Of a stretch of DNA of 64,000 nucleotides, positions 43,104 to 51,743 are shown piece by piece (position 1 is the stretch's first letter; the number at the start of each line of letters is the position of its first letter). The stretch covers positions 496,001-560,000 of the forward strand of contig JAVJON010000007.1 in assembly GCA_040216765.1 (NCBI GenBank). Reading direction: 5' to 3'. This stretch comes from Marinibaculum sp040216765. GTDB lineage: Bacteria > Pseudomonadota > Alphaproteobacteria > Ferrovibrionales > Ferrovibrionaceae. The position numbers and the translations under genes were made by a program. The notes below the pieces were generated by a model that ran no database searches, was not told where the DNA came from, and saw only the letters and a program-made list of their open reading frames with translations.

Positions 43104-43187
43104 AGCGGTGCATCCCCGCTGGGGGTTGGACGGCGCAGGCGGCGCAGCCGGCCAGCGGGCCGGCTGCGGTCCGCAATCATGCCGGGA

Positions 43188-44219
43188 TCAGGAGGCCCCG
43201 GCGTGGAACTTCTCGACCAACGGCGCGAACTCCGCACCGCGGCCCTTCTCCTCCATGCCCTTCTTCATGCGCTCCAGCGCGGCGTCCTTGGCGGCGTTGA
43301 TATAGGCGGTGCCCGCCGCGTCGCCGAGCTTGTAGGGCTGGATGCCGCGCTTCTCCTGCTCGGCAAGCTCGGTCTTCTGCAGCGCCTGCAGCTTCTCGAA
43401 GCTTTCCTTCTCGTGCGCGATCGCCACGTCCTGCAGGACCTTCTGCGCCTCCGGCGACAGGCCGTTCCACTTGTCCAGGTTCACGATCACGCCCAGGTCG
43501 GTGGAGAAGAAGGCCGGGTCGATCCGGTATTTCAGGAACTTCTCCCAGCTCCAGTCCATGATGCCGATCGAGGTCCAGGGCGTGGCATCGACCGTGCCGC
43601 GCTCCAGCGCGGTATAGACCTCGTTGGACGGGATCGAGGCGACCGTCGCTTCCAGATAGCCCTTCAGCCATTCGTTGTAGATCGGGTTGCCGCGCATCTT
43701 CAGGCCGGAGAAGTCCGGCTTGCCCGCGGCCGTCACCTTGGGCTCGGCGATCGTGTAGATGTGGAACGGGATGCCGCTGTCCATCCAGCCGAGATACTTC
43801 ACGCCCATGTTCTTCTGGTGCGTCGCGTCCAGCATGTCGATGGCGCCGCTTTCCCGCGCGGCGGGGGCATTGATGCTGGAGGCGACCAGGGCGTCCTTCT
43901 CCGGCAGGACGGAGGCATAGAAGCTGCCCGGCGTGTAGACCATGTCCACCACGCCGCGCTGCACCGCCTGGGGCTGCTCGAACATGGCGATCGCCTCCGG
44001 CCCGCCGCGCACGTCGATGCGCACGACGCCCTTGCCGGCCGCGTTCACCTTGTCGACATATTCCAGGAAGCTCTGCGAATAGATCAGGTTCTTCGGGAAT
44101 GCATGAACCGCCGTCAGCACCGCCTCGTCGGCCTTGGCGGGCGCCGCCGCCAGCCCGGCCAGCGCCACGGCTGCCGCGGCACCGGCGGCCGTGCGGGCAA
44201 TTCGCGAATAGAACGTCAT
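43188..44219 (-). CDS. dctP: TRAP transporter substrate-binding protein
   Basis: A 343-residue periplasmic DctP-family receptor. Signal peptide to about residue 30 (AAAVALAGLAAAPAKADEAV). The family segments GGPEAIAMFEQPQAVQRGVVDMVYTPGSF, KMRGNPIYNEWLKGY with the ligand-carboxylate Arg (MRGN), and GTVDATPWTSIGIMDWSWEK are visible. GGGAGACAG ribosome site before ATG 44219. First gene of the long catabolic operon, so its ligand should be the pathway substrate. Confidence 0.92.
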   Translation of the reverse strand: MTFYSRIARTAAGAAAAVALAGLAAAPAKADEAVLTAVHAFPKNLIYSQSFLEYVDKVNAAGKGVVRIDVRGGPEAIAMFEQPQAVQRGVVDMVYTPGSFYASVLPEKDALVASSINAPAARESGAIDMLDATHQKNMGVKYLGWMDSGIPFHIYTIAEPKVTAAGKPDFSGLKMRGNPIYNEWLKGYLEATVASIPSNEVYTALERGTVDATPWTSIGIMDWSWEKFLKYRIDPAFFSTDLGVIVNLDKWNGLSPEAQKVLQDVAIAHEKESFEKLQALQKTELAEQEKRGIQPYKLGDAAGTAYINAAKDAALERMKKGMEEKGRGAEFAPLVEKFHAGAS

Positions 44220-44244
44220 GGTCTGTCTCCCTCTCGGAACGTGA

Positions 44245-44261
44245 GGCCTGCCCGGCAGGCC
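44245..44261. promoter_or_regulatory. Palindrome in the dctP leader
   Basis: GGCCTGCC-C-GGCAGGCC, a perfect 8-bp dyad with a one-base centre, about 25 bases upstream of the dctP start. An operator for an unlinked regulator or a leader hairpin is possible. An AT-rich patch (ATTGAATTCGTATTC, ~44352) further upstream is the best promoter candidate I see. Confidence 0.3.
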
Positions 44262-44413
44262 GGGGTGGAAGATCCTGTGAAGCCCTGGTCCGCGCGGATG
44301 CTCTGTCCGCGGGAATTGTCGTTGCCCGCACCTCCAAAACCCTGGCGGGCAATTGAATTCGTATTCTGTCCAGCTTGCCGGAGGGCCGCAAGCACCCCAT
44401 GGCAAAGGCCGGC

Positions 44414-45421
44414 TCAGCGCGGCGGCGCCGCCACCACGTTGGTCAGCACGCCATCCACCAGCAGCCTGCGCGCCGTCAGCACCGCCCCCCGCCGCATGTC
44501 CACCATGGCCTCGGGACTGGTCCAGGCGGCATGCGGGCTGAGGATCACCCGGCCCTGCGCCCAGTCCGCACCGTCGCGCACCGCCGCGACCAGCGGATGC
44601 GCCGGGTCCGGCGGCTCCACCGGAAAGACATCCAGGGCGGCGCCGCCCAGCCGGCCGCTGCGCAGCGCCTCGGTCAGGGCCTCCAGGTCGACAAGCGCGC
44701 CCCGGGCGGTGTTGACCAGCAGCGCGCCGGGCGGCAGCGCGGCCAGCGCCGCCGCGTCGATCAGGTTGCGGGTCTCGTCGGTCAAGGCCAGGTGCAGGCT
44801 GACCATGTCCGCCCGGCCCAGCGCCGCGTGCAGGTCATGCTCCCGCGCGATCCCCAGCGCCAGGTCCAGGCCGCCCTTCATCCGCGGCGCCCAGGCGGCG
44901 ACCTGCATCCCGAACGCCTGCGCCCGCCGGGCGGTGGCGATGGCGATCGGCCCGAGGCCGAGCAGCAGCAGGCGGGCGCCGGACAGGCGCCGCACATGAT
45001 CCGGCATCGGCAGCGACAGGAAATCCGCGCGGCGCCCGCTCGCCAGGCGGCCCTGATAGGCGAACAGCCCCCGCGCCAGGGCCAGCAGCATCGCCACGGC
45101 ATGGTCCGCCACCTCGCCCGTGCCATAATCGGGCACGTTGCAGACGGCCACGCCGCGGCTGGTCCAGGCCTCCAGGTCGACCGTGTCGACACCGACGCCG
45201 ACCCGGCAGAGCAGCCGCACCCGCGGGCAGCGCTCGGCAATCTCCGCGCCGTAGCGCATGCGGTGATAGACCACCAGCGCATCGGCGGCCGCCCAGTCCT
45301 GCGGCGCGATATCCTCCGGCTTGCGTGCCCGCTCCACCTGCAACTCGCAGGGCGCCGCCGCATCGCGCTCCAGGGAATGATCGTCGGGAAACTGCGCGTC
45401 GGGGATCAGGATGCGGCTCAT
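44414..45421 (-). CDS. D-2-hydroxyacid dehydrogenase-family oxidoreductase
   Basis: A 335-residue NAD(P)-dependent dehydrogenase of the phosphoglycerate-dehydrogenase/C-terminal-binding-protein type. Visible: CRVGVGVDTVDLEAW, the nucleotide motif LLLGLGPIAIATARRAQAFG (third Gly of GxGxxG replaced by Ala), MVSLHLALTDETRNLID, NTARGALVDLEAL with the substrate Arg, and the catalytic His in LSPHAAWTS. ATG overlaps the V4R gene's stop (ATGA). Probably reduces or oxidises a 2-hydroxy/2-oxo acid; the changed glycine motif and the DYGTGEVADH loop are family-tolerated. Confidence 0.87.
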   Translation of the reverse strand: MSRILIPDAQFPDDHSLERDAAAPCELQVERARKPEDIAPQDWAAADALVVYHRMRYGAEIAERCPRVRLLCRVGVGVDTVDLEAWTSRGVAVCNVPDYGTGEVADHAVAMLLALARGLFAYQGRLASGRRADFLSLPMPDHVRRLSGARLLLLGLGPIAIATARRAQAFGMQVAAWAPRMKGGLDLALGIAREHDLHAALGRADMVSLHLALTDETRNLIDAAALAALPPGALLVNTARGALVDLEALTEALRSGRLGGAALDVFPVEPPDPAHPLVAAVRDGADWAQGRVILSPHAAWTSPEAMVDMRRGAVLTARRLLVDGVLTNVVAAPPR

Positions 45422-45966
45422 CGCGCCCCCTCGCCGGCGGCCGGTTCTGGCAGGGCCTCGAAGCGGCAGGCCGGCGCGCCGGCAGCCGCGCAGGCGGTCT
45501 CTCGCACCCGGGCGGGCCGCTCCAGAACCATCTCCGCAACCGCCGCAAGCATGCCGGCGACGGGTCCGCAGACCGGCCCGTCCGATGGCCCATGGCCCGC
45601 GGCGAAGGGACTGTTCGCCACTTCGAGCTCCAGCCTGCCGGCACCGCTTCCGACGAACCGCCAGGCCCCCCAGCCGAGCTGCGGCGCGGTGGCCGCGATC
45701 ACCTGCAGCAGGGCGTCCGGCGCGCCCGCGCCCATCTGGCGGTACTTGCGCGCCGAGCCGCCGCCATGCGCCTGCACCGAGGCGGCGAAGGCGGACAGCA
45801 CGGCGCCGCGCATCTCCGCCGGCAGGTGGTGCAACACCCCCATCAGGGCATCTGCGCGCATCATCAGGTAGCGGATCTCGCCGTCGCGGATCTCCCCCCG
45901 GTCCGGGTCCCAGGTCAGCCGCTCCCGAAAGGGCGGCGGCGGGTTCGCGGCGTCAGCTTCGGTCAT
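45418..45966 (-). CDS. V4R-domain protein (4-vinyl-reductase/hydrocarbon-binding fold)
   Basis: A 182-residue protein. The N-terminal half (IRDGEIRYLMMRADALMGVLHHL) and the C-terminal V4R segment (GAGRLELEVANSPFA, then VCGPVAGMLAAVAEMVLERP and TACAAAGAPACRFEAL) fit the small-molecule-binding V4R domain found in BchJ, XylR-type activators and hydrocarbon-binding proteins. Three Cys near the C-terminus could bind metal. No HTH or photosynthesis gene is nearby, so a BchJ role is unlikely. It overlaps both neighbours, so it belongs to the acyl-CoA synthetase/hydroxyacid dehydrogenase operon. Confidence 0.7.
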   Translation of the reverse strand: MTEADAANPPPPFRERLTWDPDRGEIRDGEIRYLMMRADALMGVLHHLPAEMRGAVLSAFAASVQAHGGGSARKYRQMGAGAPDALLQVIAATAPQLGWGAWRFVGSGAGRLELEVANSPFAAGHGPSDGPVCGPVAGMLAAVAEMVLERPARVRETACAAAGAPACRFEALPEPAAGEGAR

Positions 45967-47554
45967 GGGCCTCTTGTCCCGCTGGCGATGCCGGGCCGGC
46001 GGGGTATCGCTCGGCCGCCAGGCGCTTCAGGTTCAGCTTGTCGGTCTTGCCGACGGTGGTGCGCGGCAGCTCGGTCACCAGGTCGATGCTCGCCGGCAGC
46101 TTGTAGCGGGTCAGCCGTGCCCGGCAATGCTCCAGCAGGGCAGCGACCGAGGGCGCGGCGCCGGCCCGCGGCACCACGAAAGCGCGGACCACCTCGCCGC
46201 GATAGGCATCCGGCGCCGCCACCGCGGCGGCCTCCGCGACCTCCGGGTGTGCGGCCAGGGCCTCGTCGATCTCGCGCGGATAGACGTTGTAGCCGCCGAC
46301 CACCGCCATGTCCTTCTTGCGGTCGGTGATGAACAGGTAGCCGTCCGCGTCGAACCGCCCGATATCGCCGGTCAGCAGCCAGCCGTCCCGCAGCGCCTCC
46401 GCGGTCTCCTCCGGCCGGTTGCGATAGCCGCTCATCACCTGCGGCCCGCGCACCCGGATCTCGCCGGCCTGCCCTTGCGGCAACGGCCCGGCGCCGGTCT
46501 GTGCGTCGACGATCTCCACCCGGGTGCCGGCCAGCGGCAGGCCGACCGAGCCGGGCTTGGCCCGCCCCGGCGGATTGTAGCTGATCACCGGCCCGGCCTC
46601 GGTCTGGCCGAATCCCTCCAGCACCGGGGCGCCGACGGCCGCCTCCCAGGCCTGCAGCACCGGCGCCGGCAGCGGCGCCGCGCCGGAATAGCAGAGCCGG
46701 ACACTCGACCAGTCGGTATCGGCAAAGCGGGGATGCGCCATCAGGCCCAGGAACATGGTCGGCGCGCCCGGGAACAGGGTGATCGCTTCCCGCGCCACCA
46801 GGTCGAGCACGGCCTCCGGATGGTAGCGCGGCAGGATCGCCAGATGCCCGCCGCAGCCGGCCGCCAGGTGCAGGCCCATGGCCAGGGCATAGGCGTGGAA
46901 CAGCGGCATGGCACAGAGTATCCGCTCGCCGTCGCTGGCCGTCGGCAGCATCGCCTCGCGCTGGGCGACATTGACCGCCGTCGCCGCATGGCTCAGCTCG
47001 ACACCTTTCGGGCGGCCGGTGGTCCCGCCGGTGAACTGCAGCATGGCCGGGCTGCCGGCCGTCGGCAGCGGGCCGGGCAGGACCGCCTCACCGGCCGGCG
47101 CGGCCAGCGCGCCGGCAGCGACCGGCCAGACATGCCCGATGCCAAGCGCCGCGGCCAGGGGCGCCAGTTCGGCAAGCCGCTCCGGCGCGACCAGAAGCAG
47201 GTGCGGCGCACCGTCTGCCAGGATGCCCTGCAGTTCGTGGGCGGTGTACCCGGGATTCAGCGGCATGCATTGCGCGCCAGCCGCCAGGATCCCGTAGGTC
47301 GCGATACAGATATCGGCGCCGTTCGGCAGCAGCACGGCCACCCGCTCCCCCGGGCCGGCACCGGCCGCTGCCAGTCTGCGGGCCAGGGCGGCGACAGCCG
47401 ACCAGTAGCCGGCATAATCGAGCGCCAGGACGCGGCCGCCATCCTCATGCACGCTGAGCGCCAGGGCATCGGGCGCCCGCCCGGCCGTTGCCAGCAGCAT
47501 GTGGACGACGGTCGGGTGACGCTGGCCAGGCAAGGCCGGTGGGTCGCTCATCAT
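45953..47554 (-). CDS. AMP-forming acyl-CoA synthetase (4-coumarate-CoA-ligase-like)
   Basis: A 533-residue ANL ligase. FTGGTTGRPKGVELSH (~residues 177-192), GFGQTEAGPVISYNPPG, GWLLTGDIGRFDADGYLFI, DRKKDMAVVGGYNVYPREI and the catalytic Lys in TTVGKTDKLNLKRL are intact. ATG 47554 (MMSDPPALPG) is preceded by AAGGAAG. It differs strongly in sequence from the synthetase at 11944-13503. First gene of a three-gene operon with the V4R and dehydrogenase genes. Confidence 0.88.
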   Translation of the reverse strand: MMSDPPALPGQRHPTVVHMLLATAGRAPDALALSVHEDGGRVLALDYAGYWSAVAALARRLAAAGAGPGERVAVLLPNGADICIATYGILAAGAQCMPLNPGYTAHELQGILADGAPHLLLVAPERLAELAPLAAALGIGHVWPVAAGALAAPAGEAVLPGPLPTAGSPAMLQFTGGTTGRPKGVELSHAATAVNVAQREAMLPTASDGERILCAMPLFHAYALAMGLHLAAGCGGHLAILPRYHPEAVLDLVAREAITLFPGAPTMFLGLMAHPRFADTDWSSVRLCYSGAAPLPAPVLQAWEAAVGAPVLEGFGQTEAGPVISYNPPGRAKPGSVGLPLAGTRVEIVDAQTGAGPLPQGQAGEIRVRGPQVMSGYRNRPEETAEALRDGWLLTGDIGRFDADGYLFITDRKKDMAVVGGYNVYPREIDEALAAHPEVAEAAAVAAPDAYRGEVVRAFVVPRAGAAPSVAALLEHCRARLTRYKLPASIDLVTELPRTTVGKTDKLNLKRLAAERYPAGPASPAGQEAHDRS

Positions 47555-47612
47555 CAGGGCTTCCTTTGCTCGCCATGTCTCCGGCCCGGCGACGCGAACC
47601 GTAGGCTGCCAC

Positions 47613-48890
47613 CTAGCCTTTTTCCGGCCCCTGTTCCCCAGAGTATTCCGGCCGTTCGCCCCGCTGCCACCGCTCGTACCGCACCGGTTGACGGTGGTTC
47701 CTGACCGCAACCTCCATGGTCTCAATCAGCGTGAAATGCGTCGCAGAGAGACGTAGAGTTCCCACGGACGCGACGATCTGGTTCTCGGCCGCGAGGGAAC
47801 AGAGCCGGGCTGCGATATTCACGGTACCGCCGAGTATGGTAAACTCCCTTCGGTCGCCATGGCCCAGGGCTGTGGCAATCACCGGCCCGGCATGCAGGCC
47901 AACTCCGGGCCGCCTCGGCAGCGTGACGCATGCATCGATGCATTTGATGGCAGCTCTTGTCGCCGCCGCTTCTGCATCGGGGCCGTCGAACCAGGCCAGA
48001 ACGCCATCGCCGACGAACTTGTCGATATCGCCTCCCTCGGAAGTGATTGCGTCGCCTGCCGCAGTGATGAACCGGCTCACCAGATCGACCGTCCTGTCCA
48101 ATTTCTCGACTTCTGCATAGCCGCTGAAGTTCCTGAGATCTGCGAACATGATGACTGCCTGAACCAGTTCCGCTGCCGGTGCATCGTTCAGGACCGTGTC
48201 ACGCGCTCGACGCGACAGTAAGGAGCCAAGCCGGTCCCGCTTGCGAAGAACCTGCGCGGCCCGGTTGTCGATTTCCTGCTGCGCGCGCCAGATCAGAATC
48301 CCGCCCAAGGAAACGACGGAAGCCAACGCCGCTGCGAAAATCAGAAAGAATGGTGTCGCAATTAGATGAATGCTGGCTTCCTGTACATCGCTCCGCTCTT
48401 CGATCCCGGCGAAAACGGGAGCGCTGGCTCCGGGCGCCCGAATCATCGCAAGCGTGACCCAGCGCCCTTCCGGCGACGGATATTCCTTCAGTTCGGGCCG
48501 GCCGCTGCGACGGACCTCGCTGAACTGCTCGAGCGTGATCGGATAACAATCGTTGCCGACGCTCGCGGACAGCAGGACGCTGCCTTCTTCATTCAGGAAG
48601 GTGCCGCATTTCAGGTCGAGTTCGACAAGGTCGTCCGCCAGGGTGCGTTCGGACTGGCGACGGCGGGCCTCGGACCCCGGCTGCAGGGTATGGTCAGCGA
48701 CAAGCAGGCGGGCAATCCTTGCGTTGCGGAATGCCTGATGCTCTTCGATGCTGGTTGCGATCGCGGAATGAAAGAAGAACATCCCCCCGACGACCGCGCC
48801 AAGCAACAATGGCAGGATGAGAATCAGGAAATACCGGAGAAGCGGGTACGGCCTGTCGGCCTCGCGGAGCGGGTTGCCCGTATCGGGCAT
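47613..48890 (-). CDS. Membrane-bound class III adenylate/guanylate cyclase
   Basis: A ~425-residue protein with two membrane segments (LLRYFLILILPLLLGAVVGG near the start and a second ~140 residues later, FFLIFAAALASVVSLGGILI) enclosing a periplasmic sensor with two Cys (DLKCGTF, GNDCYP). The C-terminal cyclase domain shows IMFADLRNFSGYAE (first metal Asp), GGDIDKFVGDGVLAWF (second metal Asp) and GLHAGPVIATALGHGDRREFTILGGTVNIAARL. An in-frame GTG at 48920 could add ten residues; the ATG has the better ribosome spacing. Divergent from the efflux operon. Makes cAMP or cGMP. Confidence 0.85.
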   Translation of the reverse strand: MPDTGNPLREADRPYPLLRYFLILILPLLLGAVVGGMFFFHSAIATSIEEHQAFRNARIARLLVADHTLQPGSEARRRQSERTLADDLVELDLKCGTFLNEEGSVLLSASVGNDCYPITLEQFSEVRRSGRPELKEYPSPEGRWVTLAMIRAPGASAPVFAGIEERSDVQEASIHLIATPFFLIFAAALASVVSLGGILIWRAQQEIDNRAAQVLRKRDRLGSLLSRRARDTVLNDAPAAELVQAVIMFADLRNFSGYAEVEKLDRTVDLVSRFITAAGDAITSEGGDIDKFVGDGVLAWFDGPDAEAAATRAAIKCIDACVTLPRRPGVGLHAGPVIATALGHGDRREFTILGGTVNIAARLCSLAAENQIVASVGTLRLSATHFTLIETMEVAVRNHRQPVRYERWQRGERPEYSGEQGPEKG

Positions 48891-49305
48891 GAGGCTCTTC
48901 GTCACAGGGTTTGTCCACACTCATGTTTCGTGGGCGAACAGGCGACCTGCCCTTTCAAGATGCTATCGAGGCAGGACGCAACTCCACGGTACGCAGACCG
49001 TTTGTATGGTACTTGCGTGATCGTGTACCATTGTGCAAGGTGTGCGGAAATCGCTCTCAACTCAGTCGATGGTCGCATATAGGCAGTTGCATACTTGGAT
49101 TTCTGCAAGACCGGTGTGCCCCGGACTCATGCCGTTTGTTGACCGACTCTTGGTCCCGGGACGAACCGGTTGCCGGGCATTGCTTGAATTCAGGAATTTC
49201 GTAAGTGGTCGGATGCCGAAGGCGAGAACAAGTCCGCAAATGGTGCTGGATGGCAAAAATATCTTCCTATTCGAACGCCCACCGCACACAATCTGGCCGT
49301 CTTGA
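48891..49305. other. Intergenic region between cyclase and efflux operon, AT-richer, no recognised gene
   Basis: About 400 bases between divergent genes with visibly lower GC than the rest of the window. Short ORFs on both strands exist but none resembles a known protein or has a good ribosome site. The one clear structure is the inverted repeat at 49006-49031. Promoters for both flanking genes must lie here. Confidence 0.5.
49006..49031. promoter_or_regulatory. Inverted repeat in the cyclase/efflux divergent region
   Basis: Perfect 7-bp dyad ATGGTAC-N12-GTACCAT, with a second, interleaved short dyad CTTGC/GCAAG (49012-49016, 49035-49039). It lies ~115 bases from the cyclase ATG and ~275 bases from the TolC gene start. 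A regulator-binding site for the divergent genes is plausible; no regulator gene is adjacent. Confidence 0.4.
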
Positions 49306-50703
49306 GTGAAAAACATAATTCAGGCGACAACCGCACTTAAAACTTCCAGATATCGCGCTGCATTTTTGACAATCATTCTTGCATTGACTGGCTGCGAGAC
49401 TTTTGAAGCGTTACCTTTGCCTGTCGGGCCGGATTTGCGTGCTGAGCTGGAAGCACCCGAACCGGGCAGGCCGCGAGACCGGCAAGATGCGAAGGCCGCC
49501 GGACGCCTGGATCTCAACAATGTCGCTCTCATCGCCGCACGTCGCAATCCAGATCTGAGGGCCACACGCCTGCTGTTGCCGGAAGCCCAGGCGCATGCCT
49601 ATGCCGCAACGCTCTTCCCCGATCCGCAGATCACATTGTCCGCCGACAATCCACTCACCGCGGGGCCTGGCCTGGTTACGGCACTTTCGCTTGGTGCCGC
49701 ATACGACATCCGCAGCCTGATCGTACGCGGACCGGCAATCGACGCGGCCAAGCTCAAGAGCCTGCAGACTGCGCTGGACCTTGACTGGCGAACCTGGCAG
49801 GTCGCGCAGCAGGCACGCGACCTGTACATCCAGCTCTACTTCACCAGGAAGAAGCTCGCCACTCTTCAGGATCAGGTCACCGTCTTCCAGACCGACTACG
49901 ACAGGCAGAACCGGCTGCTGAAAAGCAACGACACCACACTCGACGCCTTCAGTTCCGCATTGATCGGCCTGAGCAACGGCGTGGACCAGATGCTCGCCGC
50001 GCGCCGGACTGCCGTCGATCTGCACGACCAGATCGCCGCCCTGCTCGGGCTGGAGCCATTCGCAGTGCTGGTACTGGCCGATATCGAGATGCCGAAGGTC
50101 CCGGACCGCGCCGCCATCGACCAGGCCCTCGCCGGTCTGCGGGACAGCCGGCCGGATCTCCTGGCGTTGCAGGCCGGCTATCGAAGCCAGGATGCACGGC
50201 TGCGTGGCGCGATCCTGGGGCAGTTTCCATCGCTATCGATCGGCCTGACCCGCGCCCGGGATACTGCCGGCCTGGACACGATCGGGTTGGGCGTATCGCT
50301 CAACCTACCGATTTTCAATCGCAATCGCGGCGCGATCGCCATCGAGACAGCGACCCGCGCACGCCTGAATACCGAGTTTCAGGCAAGGCTCGACACCACC
50401 TATTCCGATGTGCATGCCCTGGCCCGGCGAATCGATCTCCTCAAGGAGGAGATCCGGCTTCTTGACACTACGGCCGGCCAGCTCGCCGACACGGTTGCCG
50501 AGGCCGGCGACGCGTACCAGAGTGGCGACTTCCCCTCGCTGACCTTTACGACCATGCGAAGCTCGCTATTCGCCCAGAAGGTTTCCCTGATCGACCGGCG
50601 GCAGTCCCTCTGGCAGGCCGCCAATGCGCTCGACACGCTGCTGGGGGAACGGCAGCGCGACGGTATCGGCGCCAAGTATCTCACAGGGAATGGTGCCCGA
50701 TGA
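49306..50703 (+). CDS. TolC-family outer membrane efflux lipoprotein
   Basis: A 465-residue outer membrane factor. N-terminal signal with lipobox LTGC (Cys ~30), then two long helical repeats typical of OMFs: EAQAHAYAATLFPDPQITLS, ... RDLYIQLYFTRKKLATLQDQV and, in the second half, FPSLSIGLTRARDT and LGVSLNLPIFNRNRGAI, the last being the diagnostic strand-loop of the family. GTG start at 49306. Its stop overlaps the adaptor ATG (ATGA). Forms the outer membrane exit duct of the tripartite pump. Confidence 0.87.
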   Translation: MKNIIQATTALKTSRYRAAFLTIILALTGCETFEALPLPVGPDLRAELEAPEPGRPRDRQDAKAAGRLDLNNVALIAARRNPDLRATRLLLPEAQAHAYAATLFPDPQITLSADNPLTAGPGLVTALSLGAAYDIRSLIVRGPAIDAAKLKSLQTALDLDWRTWQVAQQARDLYIQLYFTRKKLATLQDQVTVFQTDYDRQNRLLKSNDTTLDAFSSALIGLSNGVDQMLAARRTAVDLHDQIAALLGLEPFAVLVLADIEMPKVPDRAAIDQALAGLRDSRPDLLALQAGYRSQDARLRGAILGQFPSLSIGLTRARDTAGLDTIGLGVSLNLPIFNRNRGAIAIETATRARLNTEFQARLDTTYSDVHALARRIDLLKEEIRLLDTTAGQLADTVAEAGDAYQSGDFPSLTFTTMRSSLFAQKVSLIDRRQSLWQAANALDTLLGERQRDGIGAKYLTGNGAR

Positions 50704-51743
50704 GCAAGAGGTCGATCGTCGCTCTCTCCATCTTGCTCCTGGCTGGCATGAGACCCGCCCTCGCTGCGGATCCGGTCATTCAGGTCCAGACGGCGACAGC
50801 GGAGGCCGACACCTACAATGAAGATCTGAAGGTGTTTGGCCAGGTGCTCCCCAATCCCAAGGAGATCGTAACGGTATCGACAGTGGTTGCCGGACGCGTG
50901 ACCAGAATCAACGTCTATCCAGGGGAACGGATCGTAAAGGGCGCCGAAGTCGTCCGGATCGAAACCGCGCCCGACACGGAATCGCAGGTCGCCCAGTCCG
51001 AAAACGCCGTCCGCTACGCGACGGAGGCACTTGCGCATGTCCAAAAGCTGTTCCGTGAGAAGTTGGCCACCCGCGATCAACTTGCCGCTGTGCAGCGCGA
51101 TCTGGACGATGCGCGAAGCAAGCTCGAGGCATTGAGCGCGATCGGCGCCAACAAGGAGGCGCAGACGCTGTCCGCGCCATCGGACGGGCTGGTGCTGTCG
51201 CTTGGTGTAAAGGTCGGCGATCAGGTCGCCGCACGTCAGGCCATCGCGGACCTGATGAACCCGTCATCCCTGATCGTCGAACTTGGGTTGGAGCCCGGTG
51301 ATGCGAGCCGTCTGGTTGTCGGGGATCCTGTCTCGGTGCAACCGATAGAGGCGCTGGAGAACAGCAAGGCGCCACGGATCGATACGGCAATTTCGTCGAT
51401 TTCCGGAATCCTGGACCCACAGACCCTCCTCGTTCCGGCGACTGTCCTTCTCGACGGCGCAGCGAGCAACGGGTTCTTCGTCAACCAGAAGGTGCGCGGC
51501 GCCATCCGGGTCTCAAAGCAGTCGGCGATCCGGGTCCCCAGAGACGCCCTGGTCTATGAGGGTTCGGGGCCAGTGGTGTTTGTGACGTCTGACGGAAAGG
51601 CCGAAAAGCGCACGGTCGAAGTCGTCGGCATGACAGATCGGTACATCTACCTGTCTGACGGGCTGAGGGCAGGCGAAAGTGTCATTACGGGCGGCCTGAT
51701 CGGCCTGGCAGATGGCGCACAGGTCAAGGTCGAAAGGCCGTGA
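50700..51743 (+). CDS. RND efflux periplasmic adaptor subunit (membrane fusion protein)
   Basis: A 347-residue HlyD/MFP-family adaptor with a signal peptide ending near residue 22 (GMRPALAADPVIQV). The barrel-sandwich segment VSTVVAGRVTRINVYPGERIVKGAEVVRI (quoted in part: residues ~58-75 are the lipoyl half), a short coiled hairpin with SENAVRYATEALAHVQKL, and SAPSDGLVLSLGVKVGDQVA are visible. Overlaps both neighbours by four bases. Links the inner-membrane pump to the TolC-like duct. Confidence 0.87.
   Translation: MSKRSIVALSILLLAGMRPALAADPVIQVQTATAEADTYNEDLKVFGQVLPNPKEIVTVSTVVAGRVTRINVYPGERIVKGAEVVRIETAPDTESQVAQSENAVRYATEALAHVQKLFREKLATRDQLAAVQRDLDDARSKLEALSAIGANKEAQTLSAPSDGLVLSLGVKVGDQVAARQAIADLMNPSSLIVELGLEPGDASRLVVGDPVSVQPIEALENSKAPRIDTAISSISGILDPQTLLVPATVLLDGAASNGFFVNQKVRGAIRVSKQSAIRVPRDALVYEGSGPVVFVTSDGKAEKRTVEVVGMTDRYIYLSDGLRAGESVITGGLIGLADGAQVKVERP

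Noticed and set aside
45418..45966. Bacteriochlorophyll 4-vinyl reductase BchJ
   Set aside because: Only the V4R fold is shared; no photosynthesis gene occurs in the window and the operon context is acyl-CoA and hydroxyacid metabolism.
49033..49305. 90-codon ORF ending next to the TolC gene start
   Set aside because: No ribosome site, no recognisable similarity and ordinary intergenic composition; could be a leader but nothing supports it.
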